Shown here piece by piece: positions 48,460-58,406 of a stretch of 64,000 nt of DNA (its first letter is position 1; each line of letters opens with the position of its first letter). The translations under genes and the position numbers were made by a program. The DNA is taken from assembly GCF_900143245.1 (NCBI RefSeq), contig NZ_FRDK01000002.1:248001-312000 (forward strand), given 5' to 3'. Under the pieces are notes generated by a model that was given only the letters and a program-made list of their open reading frames with translations, was not told the DNA's origin and searched no databases. Origin of the DNA: Flavobacterium fryxellicola. GTDB lineage: Bacteria > Bacteroidota > Bacteroidia > Flavobacteriales > Flavobacteriaceae.

Positions 48460-48680
48460 TTTGGGTTATGGCAATCAGTAATTTACCCAATATGGTGAAC
48501 TCATGCTGCAACTATCAAAATTTATCTATCGGAAGGAGTAAGAACTACTACATCAGCAAGTGTTTTAGCAACGGTAACCACATCAATTGTGTGTTTTAAA
48601 TTATGATAGGTATATAACGAAGAAAGTCTATCTTTGAATAATTTTTTAACAAATACTTCAGCCTGTTCTGTTAGATTCAT
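48460..48680 (-). pseudogene. Remnant of an HD-domain phosphohydrolase-like gene
   Basis: From ATG at 48678-48680 the minus strand encodes 52 residues, MNLTEQAEVFVKKLFKDRL then SSLYTYHNLKHTIDVVTVAK, the N-terminus of an HD-domain protein (the YHNxxHT motif is typical). Past the stop at 48522-48524 the same frame continues ILIVAA-stop-VHHIG-stop. That corresponds to the LLxAAWFHDIG metal motif with Trp changed to TGA and HD changed to HH. The rest of the gene is missing. I recall similar N-termini in Pycsar-effector-like HD proteins, but that is unverified. Confidence 0.7.
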
Positions 48681-48702
48681 GGACTTATTTTTATACTAAA
48701 TT

Positions 48703-51700
48703 ATGAAATTATTTTTAGATAAGTGTTTTATTACCTTCAATAAAGCAGGTTTTATATTTTTTATTGCAGTGTTATTTTTTCAATCGTGCGCAACACATCA
48801 TGCTCAGTTTGGAAAAAAAAGTAAAAATGTAGTTTCCCAGAACGCAACAGACAGTTCAGCAATTGCGCATACTTTTTATTTAATTGGAGACGCAGGAAAT
48901 ACTAACGCAAAAACCGCAGCAAAAATGCTCGGCGCATTAGAGAACCGAATAAAAAAGGCCGACAAAAATGCTACACTTTTATTTCTTGGCGACAACATAT
49001 ATCCAAATGGATTACCAAATACCGACAGTCCAAATGAACGAATTATTGCGGAAAGCAAATTAACAAACCAATTATTAATATCCAATAACTTTAAGGGACA
49101 GACCCTCTTCATTCCCGGAAACCACGATTGGTATAGCGGAATTAAGGGATTAGAACGCCAGGCTAAATTTGTAACGGAGTACCTCAACGATAAGAAATCA
49201 TTCCTTCCTAGAAAAAGTTGCGGTATTGATGATTTAGAAATCAACAAAAATCTGGTTTTAATCACCATCGACAGCCAATGGTTTTTAGAGGATTGGGACA
49301 AAAGCCCTTCAATAAATGATGATTGCACGATCAAAACTAGAGAAGCTTTTTTTGAAGAATTTGAAAACCTTTTGAATAAGAATCAAGAAAAAACAGTAAT
49401 TCTAGCGCTGCATCACCCGCTAATGAGCAATGGATCACATGGAGGTCAATTTTCACTAGAAAAACAACTTTTCCCATTAGAACAAAAGATTCCGCTTCCA
49501 ATTTTAGGTTCTGTGATCAATTTTGTTCGAAAAACATCTGGAGCAAGTCCCCAAGATATTCAAAATAAGCAATACGGCCTTTTTATCAAAAGAGTAAAAA
49601 CACTACTTCAAAATCAGGACAATGTTATTGTAGTATCCGGCCATGATCATAATTTGCAATATATTGAAAAAGATAAGATTAAACAAATTATTAGTGGAGC
49701 AGGTTCCAAATCTGAGGCTGCTAAAGCACTCTATCCAAATGATTTTTCCTATGGTCGAAATGGGTATGCTTCTTTGGCAATCTATGAAAATGGGGCAGCA
49801 AAAGTTTCTTTTTATGGCCAAGAAAAGAATACGGAAAAACTACTTTTTGAGAAATTGGTATTGGACAAAAAAGAAGATTACAACACAAAAGTATTTCCAG
49901 TATCATTTCCCAAAACAACCACTGCTAGTATCTATACTTCAAAACAAACCAAGAAATCAGGGTTTTATAGATTCTTCTTCGGAAACCATTACCGCAAATA
50001 TTACAGTCTACCAATAGTGGCCAAAACCACTACAATTGATACGCTTTTTGGGGGTTTACAACCAAAACGTAACGGTGGTGAAAATCAATCTCATTCTTTA
50101 CAACTCATTGACAAAACGGGGAAAGAATATGTGATGCGTGCTATGAAAAAAAGCACAACACGTTTTATCCAATCCGTAGCGTTCAAGAATCAGTACATCC
50201 AAGATGAATTTGACGATACGTATGCCGAAAATCTACTTTCTGATTTTTACACGACGGCGCACCCATATACGCCCTTTGCTGTGGGCAATTTAGCCTCAAA
50301 AATAGGTGTTGCTCATGCGAATCCCACCTTATATTATATACCAAAACAACGTGCTTTGCAAACTTTTAACGCTGAATTTGGAAACGAATTGTACTTGGTG
50401 GAAGAACGTCCAACAGATAGCCAAAAGACAGTAGCAAGTTTTGGTAATCCATTGGCCATCATCAGCACAAAAGAGGTATTGAAAAACATCCACAAAGACG
50501 ATAATTACACAGTAGATGAAAGTGCGTACATAAAAGCTCGATTATTTGATATGCTTATAGGCGATTGGGATCGTCACGAAGATCAATGGCGCTGGGGAGA
50601 ATATAAAGTAGGCAAAAAAGTAATTTACAAACCCATTCCGCTAAATCGAGATCAGGCATTTACAAAATATGATGGCGCGTTACTGTTTGTATTGATGAAA
50701 AGTGCACCATTACGTCACATGCAATCTTTTGAGGATAAAATGAAAAACGTCAAATTGATGAATAGAGAATCATATCCTTTAGACCTCGCTTTTATAAAAA
50801 TGGCAGATGAAAAGGAATGGATCAAACAAGCAAAATACATACAAGATAACCTATCAGATGAAGCTATAGAGGCAGCCTTTGACAGTTTACCTGCGGCAGT
50901 ACAAGATGAGACATTGCAAGACATCAAACGAAAATTAAAACTTCGGAAAAAAGAATTGCAACAGTCGGCCTCCCAATATTATACGGTTTTACAACATACC
51001 GTTTTGATTGTTGGCACAGATAAAAAAGACAAGTTTGTAATCCAGAATAAAGGAAGAAACAAACTCGAAATCCAAGTGTTTCGCCTTAAAAATGATGGAG
51101 ACGAACTCCAATATACTAAAAACTTCAACGCTAAAAACACAAAAAAAATATGGATTTATGGTTTAGATGATGAGGATATTTTTGAAGTAAAAGGAAAATC
51201 ACAATCAGGAATTAAAATCCGATTGATTGGAGGTCAAAATCAGGACTCCTACATAGTTGAAGATGGAAGAAAAATAAAAATTCATGATTTTAAGTCCAAG
51301 ACTAATACGTATGCATTAGATGCGAAGAGTAAAATTTTATTATCAGACGACTACGAAACTAGTTTATATGATTATAAAAAACCAAAATATAATGCTTTTT
51401 CAGGGCTTCCAAATATTGGATTTAATCCTGATGACGGAATAAAAATAGGCATTGTAGCAGGTTATATTGTTAACGATTTTCATCAGAATCCATACACTCA
51501 AAAACACAGCTTAAAAACCAATTATTTCTTTGCTACAAAAGGATATGAAGTTATTTATAATGGTAAATTTCCAAAATTATTTGGCAAATGGGATGCTGAT
51601 TTCGAGAGCCGCTTCACCAGTCCTAATTTTACGATAAATTACTTCGGTTACGGAAATGAGACTGTAAATGAGGATGATACTTTTGGCATGGATTTCAATC

Positions 51701-52437
51701 GCGTTCGCATCCGAATGCTAAAAGTAATGCCGTCCATTAAAAGAGTTGGACAATACGGTAGTACCATTCAGTTACAAACCAGTTTTGAAAGAATCACCGT
51801 CGAAAAAACTATGAATCGGTTTGTAGATCTTTCCCCAAGTGTAAATCCAGCGGTTTTCCAGAGCCAACAATTTGCTGGAGCAATGCTTAAATACAGTTTT
51901 GAAAATTATGATGTGCCTTCTTTTCCCTCCATGGGAATGGGATTTAGTATCGCAGGTACATGGAAAATAAATCTAGAAGATACCAAAAGAAATTTCCCTG
52001 CATTAGAAAGCAAGCTTAATTTTAATCACAAAATAGATGCCAACGGTAAGGTAGTATTTGCAACTATACTGAAAGGAAAAGCCGTATTAAATGACAATTT
52101 TGAATTTTACCAAGGGACGACTTTAGGAGGTGATTATGATTTAAGAGGCTTCAGAAATGAACGCTTTTTAGGAAACCAATCTTTCTATCAAAGTAGTGAT
52201 ATTCGTTTGAATTTAGGAAAAATAAAAAGGAGCATTATACCTATGTCTTACGGAGTCTTAGGTGGTTTTGATTACGGTAGAGTATGGCAGAAAGGTGAAA
52301 ATTCAAACAAATGGCACCAGTCATTTGGTGGTGGTTTATGGCTGAACGGACTAAACGTATTAACGGCCCGAATCACTTATTTTAAAAGTGCAGGCGAAGA
52401 AGCACGAATTGCTTTTGGTCTAGGATTTGGATTTTAA
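48703..52437 (+). CDS. Giant outer-membrane lipoprotein: metallophosphatase, kinase-like middle, BamA-like barrel
   Basis: A 1244-residue exported protein. The lipobox FFQSC puts a lipidated Cys at 29. Residues ~55-330 form a calcineurin-like phosphoesterase with all metal motifs (GDAG, GDNIYPNG, GNHDWYSG, HHPLMSNGSHGG, SGHDHNL). Residues ~450-700 contain YVMRAMKK and GDWDRHEDQWRW followed by PIPLNRDQAF, an arrangement like the catalytic and metal loops of atypical kinases (Fam20/CotH/HipA types); this part is an inference. The C-terminal ~350 residues look like an Omp85/BamA-type barrel (GGDYDLRGFRNERF, final LGFGF). The substrate is unknown. Its 3' end overlaps the convergent neighbour by 18 bp. 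Confidence 0.85.
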   Translation: MKLFLDKCFITFNKAGFIFFIAVLFFQSCATHHAQFGKKSKNVVSQNATDSSAIAHTFYLIGDAGNTNAKTAAKMLGALENRIKKADKNATLLFLGDNIYPNGLPNTDSPNERIIAESKLTNQLLISNNFKGQTLFIPGNHDWYSGIKGLERQAKFVTEYLNDKKSFLPRKSCGIDDLEINKNLVLITIDSQWFLEDWDKSPSINDDCTIKTREAFFEEFENLLNKNQEKTVILALHHPLMSNGSHGGQFSLEKQLFPLEQKIPLPILGSVINFVRKTSGASPQDIQNKQYGLFIKRVKTLLQNQDNVIVVSGHDHNLQYIEKDKIKQIISGAGSKSEAAKALYPNDFSYGRNGYASLAIYENGAAKVSFYGQEKNTEKLLFEKLVLDKKEDYNTKVFPVSFPKTTTASIYTSKQTKKSGFYRFFFGNHYRKYYSLPIVAKTTTIDTLFGGLQPKRNGGENQSHSLQLIDKTGKEYVMRAMKKSTTRFIQSVAFKNQYIQDEFDDTYAENLLSDFYTTAHPYTPFAVGNLASKIGVAHANPTLYYIPKQRALQTFNAEFGNELYLVEERPTDSQKTVASFGNPLAIISTKEVLKNIHKDDNYTVDESAYIKARLFDMLIGDWDRHEDQWRWGEYKVGKKVIYKPIPLNRDQAFTKYDGALLFVLMKSAPLRHMQSFEDKMKNVKLMNRESYPLDLAFIKMADEKEWIKQAKYIQDNLSDEAIEAAFDSLPAAVQDETLQDIKRKLKLRKKELQQSASQYYTVLQHTVLIVGTDKKDKFVIQNKGRNKLEIQVFRLKNDGDELQYTKNFNAKNTKKIWIYGLDDEDIFEVKGKSQSGIKIRLIGGQNQDSYIVEDGRKIKIHDFKSKTNTYALDAKSKILLSDDYETSLYDYKKPKYNAFSGLPNIGFNPDDGIKIGIVAGYIVNDFHQNPYTQKHSLKTNYFFATKGYEVIYNGKFPKLFGKWDADFESRFTSPNFTINYFGYGNETVNEDDTFGMDFNRVRIRMLKVMPSIKRVGQYGSTIQLQTSFERITVEKTMNRFVDLSPSVNPAVFQSQQFAGAMLKYSFENYDVPSFPSMGMGFSIAGTWKINLEDTKRNFPALESKLNFNHKIDANGKVVFATILKGKAVLNDNFEFYQGTTLGGDYDLRGFRNERFLGNQSFYQSSDIRLNLGKIKRSIIPMSYGVLGGFDYGRVWQKGENSNKWHQSFGGGLWLNGLNVLTARITYFKSAGEEARIAFGLGFGF

Positions 52438-53295
52438 CATTTTAAGACTGACATAATAGACATTTCCTCCACTGCTTTTGGTTCTTTCATCGGCAAGGAA
52501 TAAGCGGCCATTGTCTTTAAAACAAGCCGCTTCTTTTTGAGAGAAATGATTTAATTCCAGCACTGTTTTAGTGCCATTAAGAAAGTCATCATTTTTAAAA
52601 TTTTCAAATAAAAATAGTTTATCATGTGTTAAAATAGCTACTTTCTCTTCATTTGGGCTAATGGTTGCACTGGTGATTGCACAACTATTATACGTTGTAC
52701 ATGTTTTAAATTCGCCCATCAAAACCGCTTCTTGAACCCCTGGCGCATTGGGTATTTTATATAAAAATGCTGTTCCGTCAAATCCTTTGCTTCTGTTTTT
52801 TGTAAAAAGATAGAAATTATCTTTAAACTCAAAAAAACCTTCTACATCATAAAACATTTCCGATTTCTTGGGTGGAAAATCTTTTTGTTCAGGATAAGTA
52901 AAGGAGATTTTGTACACGGGTTTTACGCTTTCGCTTTGCAAGGCGTTTTTATCAATTTTGTAAATACTCAAATCCTTTCTATCATTGTCATTATTTCCAA
53001 AATCGCCAATATAGAGATTTCCTTCTTTATCTTTTGTGATGTCTTCCCAATCGACATTATTCGTGTCCTCGATGGTTATGGTTTTCTCGATTTTGCCATT
53101 AGAATTTATACCATAAATTGCATTTGGGTTGCCACGGTCTTCTAATATCCATAACAAATTGGTACTAGAAACATACGTTATTCCTGACACCTCTTTTAAT
53201 TTAGTAGGCAAAGAAAAAAGTGCTGTCAAAGAATTTGATTCTTGCTGACAACCCATCAAAATAAAAGATAAACTCAATAAAAAATATTTTTTCAT
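52420..53295 (-). CDS. Beta-propeller-like lipoprotein of unknown function
   Basis: A 291-residue protein with a lipoprotein signal (MKKYFLLSLSFILMGC, Cys16). The mature part has repeated strands with Trp-Glu-Asp motifs (EVSGITYVSSTNLLWILEDRG, VDWEDITKDKEGNLYIGDFGNNDN, MFYDVEGFFEFKDNFYLFTKNR), as in SdiA-regulated/PhyA-like esterase propellers. No catalytic set is certain. The start at 53295 gives the signal peptide; an upstream in-frame start at 53328 would bury it. It is convergent with the giant lipoprotein gene, overlapping 18 bp. Confidence 0.8.
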   Translation of the reverse strand: MKKYFLLSLSFILMGCQQESNSLTALFSLPTKLKEVSGITYVSSTNLLWILEDRGNPNAIYGINSNGKIEKTITIEDTNNVDWEDITKDKEGNLYIGDFGNNDNDRKDLSIYKIDKNALQSESVKPVYKISFTYPEQKDFPPKKSEMFYDVEGFFEFKDNFYLFTKNRSKGFDGTAFLYKIPNAPGVQEAVLMGEFKTCTTYNSCAITSATISPNEEKVAILTHDKLFLFENFKNDDFLNGTKTVLELNHFSQKEAACFKDNGRLFLADERTKSSGGNVYYVSLKMLKSKS

Positions 53296-53486
53296 AGCAG
53301 AATAACTTGATCTTAATATCAATATCACAAGGGCTTATTCGAAAGCAGTTAAGAGACTTGATTCCTTTTTATTTGTGTTTAAAAAAAAGACTATTGCACT
53401 TTTCAAGTCAGCAGTATGATGTTGTAAATTGAATAGTAGCATGACCTAAAATAATTTTAATTTGTCCAATACAAACAAACCAGTAC

Positions 53487-54551
53487 TTACATTCTTGATT
53501 TAAATAAATTAATGCTTTTGAAATTTCGAGTAATAAATTCAAATGCTGCATTCATAATTTCTCCCATAGATTTGGCTTTTTTAAAATTCAAATCATTGGT
53601 ATAATTGTACAGTTCCATTTGTAATTGATGCAAATGTGATTCGGGTGCAAGTTCGTCATCTCCCATAATTTCTAACAATCTATTGATTCTATTTTCAGCG
53701 GAAATAATTCTTTTGGCTAGCACAGAACGCTCCTCATCTTTGTACTGCTCGATAGAACTATTTTGAAGTTTATCTTTTACCAATTTAACCATTGGATAAT
53801 TTTCTTTAAAAAACTGTGGGCGATACACTTTAAAATTACCTTCGTAACATTGTTGATCAAAATCTATGGCGCGTATTTTATAGACAACTTGGTCAAAATC
53901 ATGCGTAGGAACAATCACATAATTATAAGAACGCATATCCCCTAGTAACCGAATCATGCACCGCTCATTAAACTTCACAAACTCTTTTGCGATCTGTGAC
54001 TTTTCCGTTTCTGTACAATCTTTCAATAAGGTTTTAATAAATACATCTCCTGGAATTCCCATGATGTGTTCCTCAATTAAAGTATCTTGGTAAACCAAAA
54101 AATTGATTTTATCAGGTGAAAGAATGTGTTCTAATTCCAAACCATAAACACGGGAAGCATCGGCTTTTTTGATATAAAAATGCGTATAATTATCATTAAG
54201 GATATTCCTAACTTTTATTCGAAAAGGCTTTGAGTTCCCAAAAGTGCAATAATCAATCGAATCCACATTTAAGAATTTAATAATTCCTAAATTACCATCT
54301 GAGTGTAATAGCGAATAGATTTTTTTTAAATTCAAATCAATTTCTTCTCTTTCAAACTCATTATAATACACCCGAATCCATAACGTATCCTCATCGTTTT
54401 TATCATAAACCGTTACCGAACCTGAAAATCGCAATAAATCATCATAAAAAATAGAGACTTTCGATATGCGATCAAACCGCTCTAAATACTGCAAAAGAGC
54501 GTCATTTATAGGATATGATGGTTTTTTGAAAATCATTACTGGCTCACTCAT
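53487..54551 (-). CDS. Conserved protein of unknown function, possible atypical kinase fold
   Basis: A 354-residue cytoplasmic protein without signal or membrane segments. It cannot be assigned to a named family with certainty. The central segment RLLGDMRSYNYVIV, followed some 20 residues later by YKIRAIDFDQQC, resembles the catalytic loop (D-x-R-x2-N) and the metal-binding D-F-D of HipA/phosphotransferase-type kinases. The C-terminal third is helical (LAKRIISAENRINRLLEIMGDDEL). It stands alone, 158 bp upstream of no apparent partner. Start MSEPVMIFKK. Confidence 0.7.
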   Translation of the reverse strand: MSEPVMIFKKPSYPINDALLQYLERFDRISKVSIFYDDLLRFSGSVTVYDKNDEDTLWIRVYYNEFEREEIDLNLKKIYSLLHSDGNLGIIKFLNVDSIDYCTFGNSKPFRIKVRNILNDNYTHFYIKKADASRVYGLELEHILSPDKINFLVYQDTLIEEHIMGIPGDVFIKTLLKDCTETEKSQIAKEFVKFNERCMIRLLGDMRSYNYVIVPTHDFDQVVYKIRAIDFDQQCYEGNFKVYRPQFFKENYPMVKLVKDKLQNSSIEQYKDEERSVLAKRIISAENRINRLLEIMGDDELAPESHLHQLQMELYNYTNDLNFKKAKSMGEIMNAAFEFITRNFKSINLFKSRM

Positions 54552-55130
54552 CTGAAAAAATTTAGAACAAAATTACAACAAATTAAGCTGTTGAGTAGTG
54601 CAAGCGTTCAACTAAACCTCTGCGAACTTACTATTGAACCATAAAATTATAGTAAAGAAGATTATTGAAGGTTTAAATAGACCTCCGCGACATCAGTTTT
54701 CATAAATTATTGGCGAGAGATCTCTGAAATAGTACAGGTTTTAAGTTTGAATAAAAAAAGATAAAAATAATGTTTATCGTAAAAATATAAAAGTACACGC
54801 CGCAGCTTAGGCTGACTTAATTTCCTGCGCTAATTATCCCAAATCAATAATAAAGGAGCAGCTTTTATTATATTTTTTTATTTTAATAAACAACAATTAG
54901 GAAAAGCGCCAAGGACTAGATTACGATCACGTATACAGTTTACTACCAGATAAACCGAGATCTTAGATATAATCCCTGTACCGTAAATAAAAACATAAAA
55001 GCTGATTTAAAAGCATATTTAACACTACCATCCTGAAAAACGGTTATTTAATGTTAAAAAAAATGGATGACAACATTTATACTTTATATTTGAAAATCCC
55101 AAATTACTTAAAAACATTTATAACCTACTA
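54552..55130. other. Intergenic stretch, mostly featureless
   Basis: I see no intact gene. At about 54905-55036 two short plus-strand frames read RQGLDYDHVYSLLPDKPR and then, shifted by one base, RYNPCTVNKNIKADLKAYL. This may be the tail of a decayed gene, at low confidence. A -7 box TAtaTTTG at 55085-55092 lies 39 bp before the histidine kinase ATG and has no TTG at -33. Confidence 0.5.
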
Positions 55131-56960
55131 ATGACAAATAAACTTGAACTCTACTTCAAGGCTGCGCAATCAGCTAAGATTGGTATATGGAAGATGAATG
55201 TGCAGACAGATCACGTTTTTTGGGATGCAGTGACAAAATGCATTCTTGAGGTTCCTGCTGATTTTGACCCTGTTAATGGAAACGGAATTAATTTTTATAC
55301 CGAAGGAGAAAACAGAGACCGGATTAAAAATCGGATTTATACTGCTATTCATGAAGGAATTTCATTTGAGGATAAATTCCAAATTACTACCGCTAAAAAC
55401 AATATTAAATATATAGAATGCATTTGTAAAGTAGAAATGATTCAAGGAAAACCTGCTAATTTATTAGGCACTTTTCAGGACATCACTAAGGAACAGAATC
55501 TAATTAATCAGCTTCAATTAAATGTAGAGAAATTCTCTTCCATTTTTTCTAGTGCCAATGACTCAATCTTCATTATTGACACTTCTAATGGCATCATAAC
55601 CGATTGTAATCCGAGATCGTCAGTCCTCACTGGATATCATGTCTTTGAGTTAAAAGGAATCCATTACACAGAATTATTTCCAGAAGAGTTTAGAAAGGAA
55701 GCCCGTTTTTTTCTAAAATACAATTTACATAGAAATGACTACACTGTTGATGAAACCTTCATAAAAACCAAGACAGGCGATTCAATTCCGGTAGAAATAG
55801 CCTCTGGAAAGAAATTTCAAGTTGATCATATCACCTATTTAGTGTGTTTCATTAGAGACATCAGCGAAAGGAAGAATGCTGAAAACAAAATGAATTTACT
55901 ATCACTTGCAGCATCTGAGACTACGGACACGATAGTAATTGCTAATCACAAAGGAATCGCAGTATGGGCAAATCAAGCCTATTTAGACCTAACTGGTTTA
56001 ACAATGATTGAAGTTTTAGGGCAAAAACCAGGATATCTATCTAAAGGTCCTGAAACGGACGCAACTTCCTCATCATTGATGCGAAAAGCGATTGAAAACC
56101 AAGAAAGTATAAAAATTACGGTACTTAATTATAACCAGAAAAAAGAAAAATATTGGTTTGAATTGAATATCACGACAGCCTTTGATAATCACAATAATTT
56201 CATCAATTTTATTGGTGTAGGACGAAATGTAACTTCCAGAATTGAAAAAGAACTAGAATTGAAAAAACTTTTAGAAGTCACTAGTAATCAGAACAATAAA
56301 TTATATAACTTTACACATATCGTTTCCCACAATATCCGTTCTCATACCAGTAATTTATCTATGGTAGTAGATGTGATTGAAAATACTGATGATATCCAAG
56401 AGAAACTTTCCTATTTTGAATTATTTAAAGAAGGAACGGAAAAACTGTCTGAATCGATTGAATATTTGAATGAAATAATAACAATTCAGCAAAAAACAAA
56501 TATCGAAAAAAAAGAAATTTGTTTAAAAAACGAAATCGAAAAAACAAAAAAAGCATTAAGGTTAGTTATTAAAGAAAGTAAAATAATTATAACGGACACC
56601 ATTCCAGAAGATCTTATGGTTACAGCCATACCAGCCTATTTAGATAGTATTTTACTCAACTTAATTACCAATGCTATAAAATACAAATCAACGCAGCGCA
56701 CTGCTACCTTAGAAATACAGCATGAATTTATTGATAACTACAACATCATAAATTTCAAAGACAATGGATTAGGATTAGATTTAGAAAAAAATGGACATAA
56801 AATTTTTGGTATGTATAAAACCTTCCATGGCAATGAAGATGCTAAAGGAATTGGGTTATTTATTACTAAAAATCAACTAGAAGCCATGAATGGCAAAATT
56901 GAGGTAGAAAGTGAACTAGATCTAGGTTCGAATTTTAAAATTTATTTAAATGAAAAATAA
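55131..56960 (+). CDS. PAS-domain sensor histidine kinase
   Basis: A 609-residue cytoplasmic kinase without membrane helices. Three PAS/PAC modules (about residues 5-125, 130-250 and 255-375) include FIIDTSNGIITDCNPRSSVL and the phototropin-like QPxY-type stretch VIANHKGIAVWANQAYLDLTG. The dimerisation helix has HIVSHNIRSHTSNLSM, phosphoacceptor His near residue 400. The ATPase domain has LNLITNAIKYKS, FKDNGLGLDL and KGIGLFITKNQ. The stimulus is unknown; no LOV cysteine motif was recognised. Its end overlaps the response regulator by 11 bp, so they form a two-component pair. Confidence 0.93.
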   Translation: MTNKLELYFKAAQSAKIGIWKMNVQTDHVFWDAVTKCILEVPADFDPVNGNGINFYTEGENRDRIKNRIYTAIHEGISFEDKFQITTAKNNIKYIECICKVEMIQGKPANLLGTFQDITKEQNLINQLQLNVEKFSSIFSSANDSIFIIDTSNGIITDCNPRSSVLTGYHVFELKGIHYTELFPEEFRKEARFFLKYNLHRNDYTVDETFIKTKTGDSIPVEIASGKKFQVDHITYLVCFIRDISERKNAENKMNLLSLAASETTDTIVIANHKGIAVWANQAYLDLTGLTMIEVLGQKPGYLSKGPETDATSSSLMRKAIENQESIKITVLNYNQKKEKYWFELNITTAFDNHNNFINFIGVGRNVTSRIEKELELKKLLEVTSNQNNKLYNFTHIVSHNIRSHTSNLSMVVDVIENTDDIQEKLSYFELFKEGTEKLSESIEYLNEIITIQQKTNIEKKEICLKNEIEKTKKALRLVIKESKIIITDTIPEDLMVTAIPAYLDSILLNLITNAIKYKSTQRTATLEIQHEFIDNYNIINFKDNGLGLDLEKNGHKIFGMYKTFHGNEDAKGIGLFITKNQLEAMNGKIEVESELDLGSNFKIYLNEK

Positions 56961-57351
56961 ATTAACATACATCATAGACGATGACAAATTAACCGTGAAA
57001 CTGATGAGCATTCTTATTTCAAAAAATAAGTTTTGCGAAGAAATTCAATCTTATAATAACGCCCAACATGCGTTAGAGGAGCTAAAAAAAAATGAATTTG
57101 ACAACGAAATTCTGCCAGATGCCATTTTACTCGACCTCAATATGCCAATGATGGATGGGTGGCAGTTTCTAGACGAGTTTATTGAATTATCATTAAAAAA
57201 AGAGATCTGCATTTTTATTATGACTTCATCAATTGACCCTGCTGATATCGAAAAAGCGAAGGAATATCAAATAGTAAAAGACTATATTGAAAAGCCAATC
57301 ACTGCAAAAAAACTGGATATCCTTTGTAAATTAATCGGAGAAATAAACTAA
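56950..57351 (+). CDS. Single-domain response regulator
   Basis: A 133-residue receiver domain only: acidic pocket IIDDDKL, phosphoacceptor D62 (ILLDLNMPMMDGWQFLDEF), Thr/Ser in IMTSSIDPADI, and conserved Lys in IEKPIT. There is no output domain, so it acts by protein contact or in a phosphorelay, as is usual for such stand-alone Rcp-like regulators. It overlaps the upstream kinase gene (ATGAAAAATAA). Confidence 0.93.
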   Translation: MKNKLTYIIDDDKLTVKLMSILISKNKFCEEIQSYNNAQHALEELKKNEFDNEILPDAILLDLNMPMMDGWQFLDEFIELSLKKEICIFIMTSSIDPADIEKAKEYQIVKDYIEKPITAKKLDILCKLIGEIN

Positions 57352-57409
57352 TTCTGATTAAATAGTAACAAAATCGGTTCTTGTTCGTCCTATATAAAAA
57401 TGTATAAAG

Positions 57410-58315
57410 ATGAACCCCTTGGAAACGATACTTTCAGTCAAAAATCTCAATAAGCGCTATGGCGCACTCCAAGCTTTAAAAAATGTTTCTTTCGAAATAA
57501 AAAAAGGCAATGTCTACGGGATATTAGGTCCTAATGGGAGTGGAAAATCAACCACCTTAGGGATTGCCTTAAATGTGGTCAACAAAACTTCTGGTGAATA
57601 CAGCTGGTTTGGTGGTACCATGGAGACACATCAAGCCCTGAAAAAAGTAGGAGCGATTATCGAAAGACCAAATTTCTACCCCTACATGACCGCTAAGGAA
57701 AACTTAGAGTTAGTGTGTAAAATCAAGGGAATTAACTACGCCAAAGTCAATGAAAAGTTAGAATTAGTAGGTTTGACAGATCGTCAAAATAGTAAATTCA
57801 GTACTTTTTCATTAGGTATGAAACAACGATTAGCAATCGCTTCTGCGCTACTGAATGATCCTGAAATCTTGATTCTGGACGAACCCACAAATGGACTAGA
57901 TCCTCAGGGAATTCATCAAATTAGAGATATTATTAAACAAATTGCATCCAAAGGGACAACCATACTGCTCGCTTCACATTTATTAGACGAAGTGGAAAAA
58001 GTATGTACCCACGTTTTAGTACTACAAAAAGGAGTGGTTTTATATACTGGTCTAGTCGACGGAATGTCAGCTAATGAAGGATTTTTTGAAGTCGAGGCAG
58101 ATGACATTCCCAACTTAATGATGGTTATAAATACGCATCCCGCCACTAAAAATATTGTACAGGAGCAAGGAAAGGTTTTGGTTTATTTAAAAGAGAATTT
58201 GGAAGCAAAAGAGTTGAATCGTTTCCTTTTTGAAAAAAACATAGTTTTAAATCATTTGGTGAAGCGAAAAAACAGCTTGGAAGAACAATTTTTAGAATTG
58301 ACACAAAAAAAATAA
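57410..58315 (+). CDS. ABC transporter ATP-binding protein
   Basis: A 301-residue ATPase of the drug/antibiotic exporter class (CcmA/BcrA-like). It shows Walker A GPNGSGKST (near 41), Q-loop IIERPNFYPYMT, signature FSLGMKQR, Walker B LILDEPTNGLDPQG and H-loop ASHLLDE. A C-terminal extension follows, as in ABC-2 type ATPases. It forms a unit with the permease 91 bp downstream. Confidence 0.93.
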   Translation: MNPLETILSVKNLNKRYGALQALKNVSFEIKKGNVYGILGPNGSGKSTTLGIALNVVNKTSGEYSWFGGTMETHQALKKVGAIIERPNFYPYMTAKENLELVCKIKGINYAKVNEKLELVGLTDRQNSKFSTFSLGMKQRLAIASALLNDPEILILDEPTNGLDPQGIHQIRDIIKQIASKGTTILLASHLLDEVEKVCTHVLVLQKGVVLYTGLVDGMSANEGFFEVEADDIPNLMMVINTHPATKNIVQEQGKVLVYLKENLEAKELNRFLFEKNIVLNHLVKRKNSLEEQFLELTQKK

Positions 58316-58406
58316 CATCGGTAAAGCTATTTCACGAGCTACATTTAAATCTTATTACAAAACACTAAATCTTAAGCTTTAATTCTTAAGTCTTAATACT
58401 CAATTT

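Noticed and set aside
54552-55130. RNA gene or riboswitch upstream of the PAS kinase
   Set aside because: No stable stem or known motif could be made out by eye beyond AT-rich noise.
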